64,000 nt of DNA from Trichobilharzia regenti (GCA_944472135.2 OX235263.1:35269379-35333378); one strand, 5' to 3'; numbered from the stretch's first letter, positions 43,125-55,067 are shown. The notes: a model not told the origin generated them from the sequence alone. Numbers and translations: made by a program.

Positions 43125-43615
43125 CCAGCTGGAGTATTGTCCATTGTTGCCTGTAGTTGCCTGTAGAATTCTTCTTTCTTTTCGAGGTCTGCGTTGTTTG
43201 TGGGTGCATAACATTGTATGATTGACACTTTCCTTCCTTTGGAGTTGAATCTGGTGGTCATTATCCTGGACGAAATCGCCTCCCATTGTATCAGGGCTTT
43301 CGTTGCCGTTGGTGACATCATGATAGCCGCGCCCTCGGTGTGCGTGTGGTTATCTTCTGGGTGACCGGAGTAGATCACTGACTCACCCGTTGACAATTTG
43401 GTGAGTCCACTCCCATTCCATCTGCTTTCACATATTCCTAGCACTTGGATTCCGTATCTTTTCATCTCGTTGGCGATCTGGGCAGCTTTCCCTGTCTCAT
43501 ACATAGTTCGGACGTTCCATGTTCCCACACAGACTTTTTCTTTTGGTGCAAAGAGGTTCATTATGCTGAAGGTTCTGTAGCAACTTTGTTTACAGGGTGG
43601 GGTTGCTAGCCTCAT
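43125..43615 (-). pseudogene. RTE-A AP endonuclease part
   Basis: Reads GTWNVRTMYETGKAAQIA, LGICESRWNGSGL, EGAAIMMSPTATKALIQW, RFNSKGRKVSIIQCYAPTNN and stops matching at PAGDM. These are the N-x-R, E, and Y-A-P-T-N motifs of the APE-like endonuclease of RTE elements. The later catalytic D-x-N and S-D-H motifs are deleted, so it cannot be active. Confidence 0.85.
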
Positions 43616-43624
43616 GCCTGAGAA

Positions 43625-44340
43625 AAGAATGATTACATTAAGTTAAAGTTTAGAGAGAAGCGACTTTTTGGGTTGCTCCCCTCAAAATCAGAAAATAACG
43701 GACAAACAATGAGAACAACATCAACAAAGGAAACAGTTCACAGAAAAAAGGGCAAAAGCGACGACAACTATACAATAAGACAACATGCAATATAGTTCAG
43801 CACAGTTAACTAAAATGATATCTCAACCATAAACTCACTGACTTGGAGCAACTTGAACATGTAAATCCAACAATATATACAATTATAGATGTGTTTATGT
43901 TTAAAAATTTCACAAATCCAATTAGTTAGTTATATGTATTATCTGTCAATAAGATTGTATTTTTTGGATTCAGTGTTCGAAAGGTTAATAATTGTGATAG
44001 TTTCCGCAGACTCTTGGCATAAAATTTTACAGAAATTAGAGTTTTTATTAATAACCAAAATGTACCGCAGTAGTCAAAAAGCGCGCTATCCATATTCATA
44101 TGAATCTTTGGTTGGTAGATCCTGACTAAAGGTTACCATTCGCACACATTATATCACCATAGTTTCTTGACAGACGAAGAGAATATCTTAGATATTATTA
44201 CGTGTCATGTACTTTAGCCAAAAAAATTATAATACAATTATAGACTGCCTGTGTAGAAGTTTGTACACTACCCGTCGAAATCCTTAAGTCAGGCCATATA
44301 TTGATCAATGTTCTACGTATCCTTTTTCGAAATAAACTCT
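43625..44340. other. No recognisable feature
   Basis: AT-rich sequence. Confidence 0.5.
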
Positions 44341-44344
44341 ATAG

Positions 44345-44660
44345 TGATCCACTCCGGTCACCCAGAAGACAACCACGAGCACACCGAGAGTGCGGCCATC
44401 TTGGTGTCACCAACGGCGTAAAAGGCCCTCATACAATGGCAGGCGATCTCACCTAGGATAATGACCACCAGATTCAACTCAAAAGGAAGGCAAGTGACAA
44501 TTATACAATGCTATGCATCCATAAACAACACAGACCTAGAAAAAAAGAAGAGTTCTACAGACAACTACAGGCAACAGTGGACAATACTCCAGTCAGTGAC
44601 ATTAAAATCCTAACGGGCGACATGAACGCCAAACTGGGACCGGTCAACACAGGCTAACCT
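44345..44660 (+). pseudogene. RTE-A endonuclease fragment
   Basis: CACTCCGGTCACCCAGAAGA through ATTATACAATGCTATGCATC to GGCGACATGAACGCCAAACT, i.e. the middle of the AP endonuclease, including the D-M-N-A segment missing from the copy at 42005. Stops and a frameshift are present. Isolated internal fragment. Confidence 0.8.
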
Positions 44661-45721
44661 CAGGCATTTATTAAAGAACGATATCTGAATTAAAACAAAA
44701 AATTAGTTTTTGTGAAAAAGGCTTCAATATTTTGTTTTCTCTTTCTGTTTAAAACTTTGTGTGCATTCTGCATACTACTAAGCGGTGGATTAAAGTAGTA
44801 TGCATTATTTGACTGTTTTATGTATCTGAATCCCTTAAACTATACACTTAACACTGGTCCTTAATATCTATTTTTGAATAAATTAGGAAAGACTGTCTGT
44901 GGCTAAGCTATTAAGTTATCAGGGAATTTCTATGACATGTTCAATCACATAAGACAAAACTTTAGGTCATCGTCTGGTACGTAATGAAGGTTCGATCTTA
45001 CTTGGATTAAGAGAAACTTAAACACTAAGCCTCCTTCTAAGAAGTGAAAACTGAACTGCTGTTTATGTCTACAACAACCTATTTGGTTTAGAAATCGACC
45101 GTATTTGTAAAAAGTAGTGATTCACTAGAAATAACAATTTGTCTAATTACTTTTGATAATAATACAGAAGTGAGGTGAATGTTTAATTTAATTAGTGTTT
45201 TGTAGTAATAACTTTGTTATGAGACTAACCGATTAAGTTATCAAAATAAAATTTAACACACAGCTGCATTTGTCTAAATTGTTGCAAAATCTGAAAAGAA
45301 CTCACAATAAAACCAGTGGGAGAAAATATAATGGAATTACGGGAAAAGAAAGTGTTAAGGAGAAAGAATTATTAGATGAAGAATAGTAAGGATTTGGAAG
45401 ATTATGAACAGTCTTCAGCCATTCATTTCTAGCATCCTGAGGATTCCAACAAGTCAGTTTACATTCGCCTAAGGTTTTTATCCAACCAACAGTCGTAGAC
45501 TTCATGTATTGATGCCATGTTTTGGTCTGACCACTTCTAAATCTTTTCCAACCCGGTCATATTTCAACGAACATTGCTCATTGAAAAAAGCCGTTTTAAA
45601 ACCACGGGATTGGGGTTTTCATGAGTCTGTCTCAAAATACTTGTATGCCAATAAATTCACTTTTGAAGCTCAATACGTAATCTATTTAAATATACCTTTT
45701 AAGGAATTTTATCAAAAGTGG

Positions 45722-45725
<4 letters not shown>
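44661..45725. other. No recognisable feature
   Basis: AT-rich sequence; short frames only. Confidence 0.5.

Positions 45726-45766
<41 letters not shown>
45726..45766. repeat. TA microsatellite
   Basis: About nineteen TA units. Confidence 0.95.
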
Positions 45767-45769
<3 letters not shown>

Positions 45770-45771
45770 GG

Positions 45772-47310
45772 CGAAGTTAAACTTCAAGCAACACTAACTA
45801 CCAATGGAATTTGATAATAGCGATAGTGATAATAATAATATTATTGACTACACCAACCATAAGGAATCTAAATCATCAACAGTAATTCCATACGAGGAAG
45901 GAACCTTGGAAACCTTACTCAGAATTCTTAACAAGTCAGGAATAAAAGTGGCTGGCATTCAAACCAACCACAAACTCGATTAGAAACAAGCTTTGTCGGT
46001 TAAAGGATCAATCCTGTGGAGCCTTTGAAACAAATTGATTTAGTTTATCTAATACCCTGCTGGAATGATTGTCAGGTCAAATACATAGGTCAAACTAGTA
46101 GAACAGGTGCAGTGAATCAGACTAGCCGAACATAAAAACCTAGCTAAATCTAGATTGCTTGACGCGAATAAGATAATAAATCTAGAGAATAGTTCAGCTA
46201 TAGCACTACATGCAGTTACACACAACCACACAATAGAATAGGATAGGATGACAGTTTTAAAATCTAATGTCACAGAGTATAGGAGAGACTGATAACAGAA
46301 GCTTTGTTTATCGAATCAACTGCAAATACATGTAATAGGAATGATTCAGCACCTGTCCATCCAGATATCTGGAAAATTCTACTACCCCTACAAGGACAAA
46401 TAGAAGAAAAGAAAGAAAACTATAAAACTCAAATTTCAAAGTCGTGTGATCACAATTGATATGATTATGGACAATAAATTTTGTTCGAAACATTGTCATC
46501 CAGTAAATAATACTGTTTCACTGTGTGATACATCTAATAAACAAACTAATAAGGAGTGTGACGGCACCTGTGACCTTGAAACGCTCACTGAAAGCAAGTT
46601 AGTGAAACTCGTCAAACAATGTTATAATTACCAATAAAATATGCTCATCGAAGTGTTATGTTACTAAATAGGACATCTGGCAAGTTCCAGCTCAGGTTTG
46701 GAAAGGATTAAGTTGCGGTTTAATCCAAGGATATGTTAGGGTTAGGTTAAACTAACAAAGGAGACAGTCGTTTTTGGTTCGAGTTAGATTACAGTTAGTT
46801 TAGGGATATTTTCACGTCAGGGTTACGTTCAGGAAAGATCAGAGTTATTGTTAGGATTAGAAGACCTAAATAACTACATGCATAGAATGTGGTTAAATTA
46901 CTCTGTTGATATAAGAATAGAACTTGTGCATTGTGGCAGAGTATAATTCCATTGCAACTAAAATTTATTTTGATACAATCTCACGGTGTTATACAGTAAT
47001 ATTTACTGATGACATTTCGAGCACAATTTATTGCTGAGTAAATTTTATTCTTTAAGACTATGTGATTTTAACAAAATAAATTTTACTCATAATGAAATTA
47101 TATTCAGTTGATGCTCTAACCTAAATCTGAGAGCTATTTTTATCAAATATGAGAGGAAGGTACCCTCTGTAACATTTTTATACAGTTTTTATGAGTTTCT
47201 TTCATAAATGTACATATTCTATACACAGAAATGCTTCCTCCACGTGAGTGGTGCATTTGAGGTCATTTGTTGATTCGTAGTTAGTGGTGCTTAAAGTTTA
47301 ACTTTGCCAT
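45772..47310 (+). mobile_element. Penelope-like element P4, near-complete but decayed
   Basis: The left end (GAAGTTAAACTTCAAGCAAC at 45774) and right end (GGTGCTTAAAGTTTAACTTT at 47286) are inverted copies. Inside: decayed RT thumb and GIY-YIG (LETLLRILNKSGIKVAGIQT near 45912; KYIGQTSRT near 46080), the variant hammerhead-like fold at 46455-46510, telomere-like sequence (46720-46865) and a hairpin (46930-47110). No long open frame remains. Confidence 0.65.
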
Positions 47311-47404
47311 ATGTACATTGTTTAATGTGTAGTATCTGTGTGCCGTGTTCGTTCTTAAAGTATACTCTGAGTAAACGTTTAAGATCTATTCACTCTTTTA
47401 TTTG

Positions 47405-47627
47405 ATTGCTTTACTTTCCCAGTGAAACATGGAGCTTCAAGCTAGAGCTTTGAAGTTTCGGCAGCAGTGGTATTTATTTTTACTGGATGAAGTTTCTAGC
47501 TTCATACCTAACCCTCCCTATTTATCAGTCTTATTACTGGCTTAGTGAGGTAAAGAAGTGCATCTGCAAGGGATCGAACCTCGAACCCCATGCATGGTTC
47601 GTGAGCAACCTAACTCTGTGCCACCAA
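47405..47627 (-). repeat. ST SINE, fourth copy
   Basis: Complement of the ST tail and head: CATGGAGCTTCAAGCTAGAG, GGGATCGAACCTCG, GTGCCACC. Confidence 0.75.
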
Positions 47628-48370
47628 CCATACAAGAAACAAACAAGTTGTACAAAGAGTTTCTGATGCATAATTTTTATTTGATATAATAATTTAACCT
47701 ACAGAAGACGCCAGTTGAGTTATGCTGTTTGATTGTCAGCATTCATCATTATGGCATTTCCGAAACCATTAAGGAAAACTGTATCCTCTTCAAGTTTTTA
47801 ACAAGCGTCGCTCATTATAGAATTTGGAGAATTTATCACGTAACTATTCATGCCAGGGTCGACGAAGCTATCTATCAGTCAGCTTTGTCATGTTTTGTCT
47901 TAAAATTACGCTATATTATTAACAGTCTTAATTTATTGTAGGATGAAGTGTGAACTGTTTTTAAGTAATTCTAGAAGTCATAAATTGTTTCACTCCTTTA
48001 TGAGTTAACAAGATATAATTTCGCCTAAGTAGTTAATTCTGTCACAGTAAGTAGTAATTAGGGTCTTTTTAGAAAGTTTATTTCTTTACTGTGGAGTGTC
48101 AAAATACCAGTAAGAATTATTGGAAATCTTTCTCTCTACTACAAAATTAAAAACATTATACATTTCCTAAAAACTATAATACTTGACATAACAAAACCTT
48201 CTGGTTCAATTGTTTTATCATCGAAAGAAAGAGTTTTACTCCTGTTCAATATAGCACTATGAAACTGTTAACATACTTTGTGAAACCTTGCATCACGAAA
48301 CATCTAGACATATTTTTAAAGAGACTGAATTGATTATAACGTAAAATAACAGTGATTTACCATCACTATT
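47628..48370. other. No recognisable feature
   Basis: AT-rich sequence; a 70-codon frame at 47729 has no known motif. Confidence 0.5.
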
Positions 48371-48374
48371 ATTC

Positions 48375-48715
48375 TTATTGTTTCTATTATTCTTATTATT
48401 ATTCTCCTAAGCTGAGAGTGAAGTATAGGCCTTCAGTAGCAAACTTTCATTTCATTTTGTTCTCTGTATTCGATCATCACAAAGCTTCCTCAACACATGA
48501 TCTTCTCCCTTGGGAATCGCAACTTGTCATTTCCCATTCCAGTTCCACTTTACGCCTGGTGCAGAATAACATTCAATGGTCTCCTCAGAGTATATCCAAT
48601 GTGTCTTCATTTCCTTCCAAATATTTCTTGCGTGATAGGTTCTTGGTGGATTTTTTGCCAGAGTTCTCCGTTACTTATCCTCTCTTTCCTTATCAAGGAT
48701 TAACTGCATGAGAAA
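48375..48715 (-). pseudogene. RTE-A LINE, 3' end, diverged
   Basis: Complement of RTE-A C-terminal coding sequence (TGGTCTCCTCAGAGTATATC, CTTCCAAATATTTCTTGCGT) is recognisable but heavily changed. Confidence 0.55.
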
Positions 48716-48896
48716 ATGTAACGGGAAGGAGTCTTTATGATATTTATTTATTTAAAAACTGACGTCTAAGAATGACTGTGTAATTGGGATTAGTTCGGTT
48801 TCACTTAATAAATAAATTTCTTTGTTCGTTTCCTGACTTTGACTTGATGCCAATGAACATTCGCTATAACTCGATACACTTTTAGTAATCACTGGT

Positions 48897-48944
48897 TACC
48901 CCTTAAATTATATATATGTATACATATATATAATTTAAGGGGTA
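48897..48944. repeat. Perfect 48-base palindrome
   Basis: Reads TACCCCTTAAATTATATATA and onward, symmetric around GTATAC, with no mismatch. It lies a few bases before the 5' end of the RTE-A copy at 48950. Confidence 0.95.
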
Positions 48945-48949
48945 TAGAT

Positions 48950-50690
48950 TAATATATAAGGCCAATAAAGGACGACAATGGAAAGTCAATCACCAAAGAG
49001 GTGGAACAGAGAAAGCACTGGGCTGAACACTTCAAAAGACTTCTAAATCGTCCGCCACCTACAACGCGCCCAACAATACCAACAACGGAAGCAGAACTAC
49101 CAGTGAACACTGACCCCCCAACGAAATCAGAAGTCCTGAATGCAATCAAGATGCTAAAAGCTGGGAAAGCACCAGGACCAGATGGAATCCCAGCAGAAGC
49201 TTTGAAAATAGACCCAGAGACAACAGCGGACTTGATGACGCCACTGCTGGAGAAGGTGTGGAAAGAGGGAAAAGTACCCGAGGATTGGAAGAACGGATAC
49301 TTATTCAAACTACCAAAGAAAGGAGACTTAAGTCAATGTTAAAACTGGAGTGGAATTATACTTCTGTCCATTCCAAGCAAAATACTAAGTCGCATCATAC
49401 TGGAGAGAACCAAACACGCCAACCTGGATGAAAAACTTCGACCGGAACAAGCTGGATTTAGGAGAAACAAGTCATGTATTAATCAAATCGCCACACTACG
49501 GATCATCACTGAACAAAGATTGGAATGGTAGTCACCTCTCCAACTCATTTGACTTCATCGACTTTGAAAAGGCCTTTGATAGTGCAGCGTCGATGTAGAG
49601 GTGATTTGGCAACTACTTCGCTATTACGGGGTCCCATCGACAATTATACATCTCATCCAACAGTTATACGACAATGCTGCATGCCAAGTAATCCACAACG
49701 GGAAACTTACGGAAGCCTTCGAAGTGAGGACGGGAGTGAGGCAAGGCTGTCTACTATCGCCAATAATCCTCCTGATTGCAATTGATTGGATAATGCGACA
49801 GACAACGGCAACCAACGAGGGAGCAGGCATAAAATGGACTGACACAAAAGACTTGGAGGATCTGGATTTCGCCGATGATATATGTCTGATTTCCCATAAA
49901 CTGGAAGATATGCAAATGAAAAGTAAAAAGTTGGAAGAAGAAGCATCAAAGATAGGACTTCAAGTGAACATAGAGAAAACAGAGGTGATGAAGATTCCTA
50001 GCCAACATCAACAGCAACAACAACAACAGACAACAATCAGCATAAGTGGGAAGAACCTGAAAGAAACAGCCTCCTTCACCTACCTGGGAAGCATCGTCTC
50101 AACTACAGGTGGAACTGACGAGGATATCAAAGCCAGAATCGGAAAAGCAAGACAAGCTTTCATTACTCTCAAATCTGTGTGGAGGTCAACAGCACTCAGC
50201 ATCAAAAATAAGATCCAGATTTTCAACTCCAATGTAAAGTCAGTGCTACTATATGGACCAGAGACTTGGCCAGCGCGTCACAAAGAGCACCTCAAACAAA
50301 CTACAGACCTTCATTAACAGCTGCCTATGCTCAATACTCAAGATCAAATGGCCGGCCAGAAAAGATCAGAAACAGGGATCTCTGGCAATGAGCGAACCAA
50401 CCAGGAACCGATTGTGAAACAAATAGGCAGGAAGAAATGGAGATGGATTGGCCATACGCTGAGGAAACCATCAAGTGATATCATTAGACAAGCCACTGCT
50501 CGAGAGGAACCCGAAAGGGAGGCGGTGAGTTGGTCGTCCAAGGGTGACTCGGAGGAGGTCATGCGAGGAGGAGATGAAAGCATGTGGGCAGGCTTGGAGC
50601 GGAGTGAAAAAGTTGGCAGAAAACAGAAGGCGGTGGAGATGGGCAGCTGAAGCCCTTTGTTCCTCTAGGAACTAAAGGATACAATAATAA
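48950..50690 (+). mobile_element. RTE-A LINE, 5'-truncated, plus strand
   Basis: Covers the region from just before the reverse transcriptase to the 3' tail. Frames: 49001-49342 (AGKAPGPDGIPAEALK, i.e. motifs 0-1), a broken stretch to 49600, then 49601-50317 (TGVRQGCLLSPIILLIAIDW, DLDFADDICLIS). Stops at 49340 and near 49530 and a shift near 49590 inactivate it. Ends GGAACTAAAGGATACAATAA. Confidence 0.85.
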
Positions 50691-50699
50691 TAATACATA

Positions 50700-51145
50700 T
50701 ATACATATATATCAGTTACAGAACCATTCAGAGCCAGTAAGTACTGGACAGCTGTTTCATTCTAGTTCAGGACTCATCGGCAATATGCACCCACTAGGTT
50801 TTGAACCCAGGACCTTTCAGTTACAAGACAAGCTCGTTGACCATTTAATCACTGGGACCCGACTCAACGGCCCGCGAATTCTAACTTCGTGTTAAAATCA
50901 CGAATCAGTCGAGGTTAGAATTCATGGACTGGCCATTGAATTAGGTCGCACTGGCCGAATAGTATACGAACTCGCTAGCCTTGTTACCAGGAAGACGTGG
51001 GTTGACAACCCATTGGGTGCGTACTGCTGATTAGTCCCAAACTAGGACGAAGCAGCTGTCCAGCCCTCATCAGTTCTCAGTGGTTTCCTAACTAACATAA
51101 ATCCGTGGTCAAACTTTACAAAAATCGAATCCCTACAAATCAAAT
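50700..51145. repeat. Head-to-head pair of S2 SINEs
   Basis: Minus copy about 50705-50910 with hammerhead core CCGATGA (one change), and plus copy about 50915-51120 with core CTGATTA (G8 to U). They face each other with GAATTCTAACTTCG and its complement in the middle. Confidence 0.7.
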
Positions 51146-51149
51146 CTTG

Positions 51150-51650
51150 AAATATATATATATATATACATCGCTCCATGATTAAAGAAACTATATCACA
51201 GAGCCTTTTATATGCGAAAAGCCCTAACAGTATATTGGTAAGTGGAATTATGTAGTAACTTCCTTAATGTACAGACAAAGATATGTTGAACATATATGTT
51301 CAGAAATTCAAAGTCTTATTGTTGTAGATTAGGATACTAATGGATGTATGTGAAATGTTTTAGAAACACTGTGATAATCGCTAAGATAGAAATTCAACAA
51401 TGAAATAACTGGTAAATATGAGTGAGTAAATGATACTCAAAAAAATCTGTTTCTGTTTAGGTTACTTACAAAAGAATACACAAGAATAATGTAATAAATG
51501 TCTGTTAGTTTGTCCTATTATTCGTTTCTTACTTAAATCATCCTTAAACGTCTTAATGAGCAGTTAGTTGTGTTTTCTGAGCTGCTTGGTTTAACTGCGC
51601 AGCTTTCGTCGTCCTTCTGAACAACCTCTTCAGCGTAAGTTTTATTATTT
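51150..51650. other. No recognisable feature; short TA run at the left
   Basis: TA run at about 51152-51168; otherwise AT-rich. Confidence 0.5.
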
Positions 51651-51655
51651 ATTAT

Positions 51656-52370
51656 TATTATTTCTTTTAATTCCTAGAGGAATATAGGGCTTCAGCTGCC
51701 CATCTCCATTGCGTTCGGTTCTCTGCCAACTTTTTCACCCCACTCCAAGTCTGCTCACATGCTTTCATCTGCTCTTCACATGACCTCCTCCAAGCTACCC
51801 TTGCATTGACGACCAACTCGCCGCTTCCTTTCGGGTTCCACTCGAGCGATAGCTTGTTTAGTGATGTCACTTGATGGTTTCCTCAGAGTATGACTAGCCG
51901 ATCCACCTCTATTTCTTCCTGCATATTTGTTTCACAATTGGTTCCTTCTGGGTTGGTTCGTTCATTGCCTGAGATCCCTGTTGCTAATTTTTTCTAGCCA
52001 GCCATCTGATCTTGAGTAGTGTTGAGTGAAGACAGCAGTTGAAGAAGATCTGTAGTTTGTTCAAAGTGCCCTTTGTGAGGTGGCACCAAGTCTCTGATCC
52101 GTGTGGTAGCACTGACTGACTTCACATTGGAGTTGAAAATCCGGATCTTATTTTTGATGCTGAGTGCTGTTGACTTAAGAGTAGTGAAAGCTTGTCTTGC
52201 TTTTCCAATTCTTGCTTTGATATTCTCGTCAGTTCCGCCTGTAGTTGAAACGATGCTTCCCGGTTCAGTAGGTAAGGGAGGTTGTTTTTATCAGGTTCTT
52301 CCCATTTATGCCGATTGTCGTCTGTTGTTGCTGTTGCTATTGGCCAGAAATCTTCATCAACGCGCAAGTT
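51656..52370 (-). pseudogene. RTE-A LINE, 3' end, minus strand
   Basis: Complement of the RTE-A 3' tail (CCTAGAGGAATATAGGGCTT) up to the coding part around the YLGSIVS segment near 52260. Several shifts. Confidence 0.8.
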
Positions 52371-52724
52371 TTAGCATAAAATGAACCGATATGAATTCTC
52401 TATGAATGATAGAATTGTGTCTCCTAGTAACCATCTTCGCGACTGGTAGTCGATTTACATTTGTACTGATCATTTTTTATTGACTTAGATTTGAAACTTT
52501 CTCATCCCATGATTTACTATTTATTATTATTATTATTAGTTGGTAGATTTGGTCTATACTAACATGTTTGTTAATCGCCTATCCTCTTGATTACCGGGCT
52601 TCTAGGAATTCTCTGGCACCTTTTATGTCTGCACTGTTTAAAATTTTGACATTATCTTCTCTATTGCCTCAATTAGCGTTTATAGTATCATTTATTTTGT
52701 TGAGGAAAAATGTTTATTTAAGTG
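52371..52724. other. No recognisable feature
   Basis: AT-rich, short ATT run near 52515. Confidence 0.5.
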
Positions 52725-52805
52725 TTGGTTTGTAGGGATTTGATTGGTTTCAGGATTTCATCATGAGCTGACATTAGTTAGAGAACCATTGGAAACCAGG
52801 AGGGA

Positions 52806-52851
52806 GTACTGGACAGCTGTTTCGTCCTAGTTTGGGACTCTTCAGCAGTAC
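52806..52851 (-). ncRNA. Hammerhead ribozyme motif in S2, intact
   Basis: Same 46-base form as 41227-41272: GTACTG, CTGAAGA, GTCC/GGAC, GAAA, CAGCTG, U-C, CAGTAC. Confidence 0.8.
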
Positions 52852-53139
52852 GCACCCACCGGGATTCGAACCCAGGACCTTCCGGTTACAAGGCGAGCTC
52901 GTATACCATTAAGCCACTGGGACCCGATCCAATGGTCCTTGAATTCTAACTTCTTAGGGTGCAGCCGGTCGGGTGTGAGGACAAATACTCGCCGAAGACA
53001 TTCGCTAGGGGTCCGCTATGTCGTGAATTGGCAGAAGTTAGAATTCAAGGACCATTGGATCGGTTCCCAGTGGCTTAATGATATACGAGCTCACTAGCCT
53101 TGTAACCAGAAGGTCCTAGGTTCGAATCCCGGTGGATGC

Positions 53140-53185
53140 GTACTGCTGAAGAGTCCCAAACTAGGACGAAATAGCTGTCCAGTAC
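53140..53185 (+). ncRNA. Hammerhead ribozyme motif in S2, intact core
   Basis: GTACTG, CTGAAGA, GTCC/GGAC, GAAA, TAGCTG, U-C, CAGTAC. One stem III pair is a U-G wobble; everything else matches the minus partner. Confidence 0.8.
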
Positions 53186-53235
53186 TCCCAGGTTTTCTAA
53201 TGGTCCTCTAACTAATGTCAGCTCATGATGAAATC

Positions 53236-53800
53236 CAAAAATGTTTACTTCACAACTTGTTTGCCAAGACTAACACTATTCTTTTTTGAGGTTATGGTGA
53301 CTCTCCCATTAAGCGTCAGTTGCCATTTGACTTTGAAGGTACGAATACCAGCCAAATATATCTATAGGAAGTATGAAAACTATGCAGACATCTGTGCATT
53401 CATTCATTCATTCAATACTAAGATTGTTTACATATGTGTATCGTCTGTTGAAAGAAAACAGAATTTTCAAATAAAACAATAATAGTAATAGTCTGCAGCT
53501 GTTATTCTCCTATTTTTCAAAATATTCAAACCTTTTCACCAATGTATTAGAATACCTATTCCCACTGAATAGTTTTACTGGCTATACTCCCCCTCTCTGT
53601 TATAGATCTTATTTATGAGAAAAACCTTAGTTTTCTAAAAAAAAATATTTTTGGCGTTGGTTGAAAATAGAACAGAAAAACAATAATTTTATTACCTCTA
53701 TTAAAATAATTCGGATTTTTATTTAAAAGTATTTGTTACTTCTGCTGAATGCATTTGTGGTTATATATTTATCTAAATAATTTACCATAAAATTGGTTGG
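53236..53800. other. No recognisable feature
   Basis: AT-rich; an 85-codon frame at 53225 has no known motif. Confidence 0.5.
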
Positions 53801-53804
53801 AGGA

Positions 53805-54455
53805 TTTCATCATGAGCTGACATCTGTTAGAGAACTATTGGTAAATCCACCTGGGAGTACTGGAAAGCCAGCTGTCTCGGTTGTCCTAGTTTGGGACTAA
53901 CGCTTCATCAGTATTCACCTTCCGCCAGGGTTCGAACCCAGGGCCTTCTGGTTACAAGGGTAGCTACCTCGTAGACCACTAAACCTGTTGGACCTGATCC
54001 ACTGGCTAGCCCATGAATTCCACCTTTCACCAATTCATGACTTAGCGTGACCACTTCATTATGTCTTTTCACTGAGTTACTGTCCTCACCAATACTTGAA
54101 AATTAATCTGGTGCTCACTAGCGACTGGCCTTATTCATGCCGTGACCAGTGGGGTGAAGTATGTCGAAGGTGAGGCAGTAACTCAGTGAAGAAGACATAG
54201 TGAAGTGGTCACGCTAAGTCATGAATTGGTAAAAGGTAGAATTCATGGGCTGGCCAGTGGATCAGGTCCAACAGGTTTAGTGGTCTACGAGGTAGCTACC
54301 CTTGTAACCAGAAGGTCCTGGGTTCGAACCCTGGTGGAAGGTGAGTACTGATGAAGCGTTAGTCCCAAACTAGGACAATGGAAACAGCTGGCTGTCCAGT
54401 ACTCCCAGGTGAGTTTACCAATGGTTCTCTAACTGACGTCGGCTCATGACTGAAA
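53805..54455. repeat. Head-to-head pair of longer S2 SINEs (about 270-base arms)
   Basis: Left arm 53805-54075 and right arm about 54170-54450 are close inverted repeats, including the tRNA-like part and the hammerhead. The 5' region with GCTCACTAGCGACTGGCC lies between. In the right copy the hammerhead reads GAGTACTGATGAAG, GTCC/GGAC, GGAAA, ACAGC/GCTGT, U-C, CAGTACTC. The junction between stem I and the core has lost three bases, so either stem I or the core is complete but not both. Confidence 0.8.
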
Positions 54456-55065
54456 AAACTGAAAATAGCATTAAAAAACAATTTCAGGTTTATTGAATAA
54501 ATTGGTGAAGCAGTAAATAATTCTTATGATGACTAAACCCCAAAAACATAAAAGTCATCTTATAGCTTTGTCCGATTTATTTCATATCCACTAGTTGAAC
54601 TGTGAAGAGAAGAGAGTTACTCAGCTCTGTCTTATTAAGAGATTTTATTAACTTTGTTTTCTAAATGAGTGTAGAACAGCTGCTTTTTATCATTAATATT
54701 TAGAAATAATTATTCAATAAATAATTTAATAATGGCTCTCTGTTAATGAGACATAACCGAACAATAACAACAACAGCAATAATAATAACAATAATGTGCA
54801 CGCTTATAGAAGTCACTTCATATCTGAAAAAGATAATTTTTTTATTTTAATTTGTGGTTGATATTCATTTCGATTTGAAATTTTAACTGTTTCATATGTG
54901 AAAAAAATACATTTTTTGCTTCCATTTTTGTTTACTCCTTGACGAAAATTGTATTCTTCTTCTTTATGCGATGCGACAAAATTTCGAAAAAGAAAAAGAA
55001 AAGAATAGTCAGCATTCAAAGAAAATGAAGACTATAAAGATCTATATATTTGACGTTATTTGGTT
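54456..55065. other. No recognisable feature
   Basis: AT-rich sequence with AAT runs. Confidence 0.5.
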
Positions 55066-55067
55066 TA

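Larger units (their letters stand above)
42005..43620 (-). mobile_element. RTE-A LINE, internally deleted, minus strand
   Basis: From 43615 downwards it encodes an AP endonuclease N-terminal part and, after a deletion at about 43115-43119, the palm and C-terminus of the reverse transcriptase. It ends in TGAAGCCCTATGTTCCTCTA then GGAAC and an AAT tail. Single-ORF RTE layout. Eleven further pieces of this family lie in the window. Confidence 0.85.
52725..53235. repeat. Head-to-head pair of S2 SINEs, both with intact hammerhead cores
   Basis: Minus copy 52735-52955 and plus copy about 53025-53235 are near-perfect inverted repeats of each other, joined through their 5' regions (one shared ACACCCGAC/GTCGGGTGT type region at 52970). 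Each carries an A-box-like, a B-box (GGTTCGAATCC) and the hammerhead. Confidence 0.85.

Noticed and set aside
45726..45766. TA run as a promoter or origin
   Set aside because: Plain microsatellite, like several others in the window; nothing links it to a gene.
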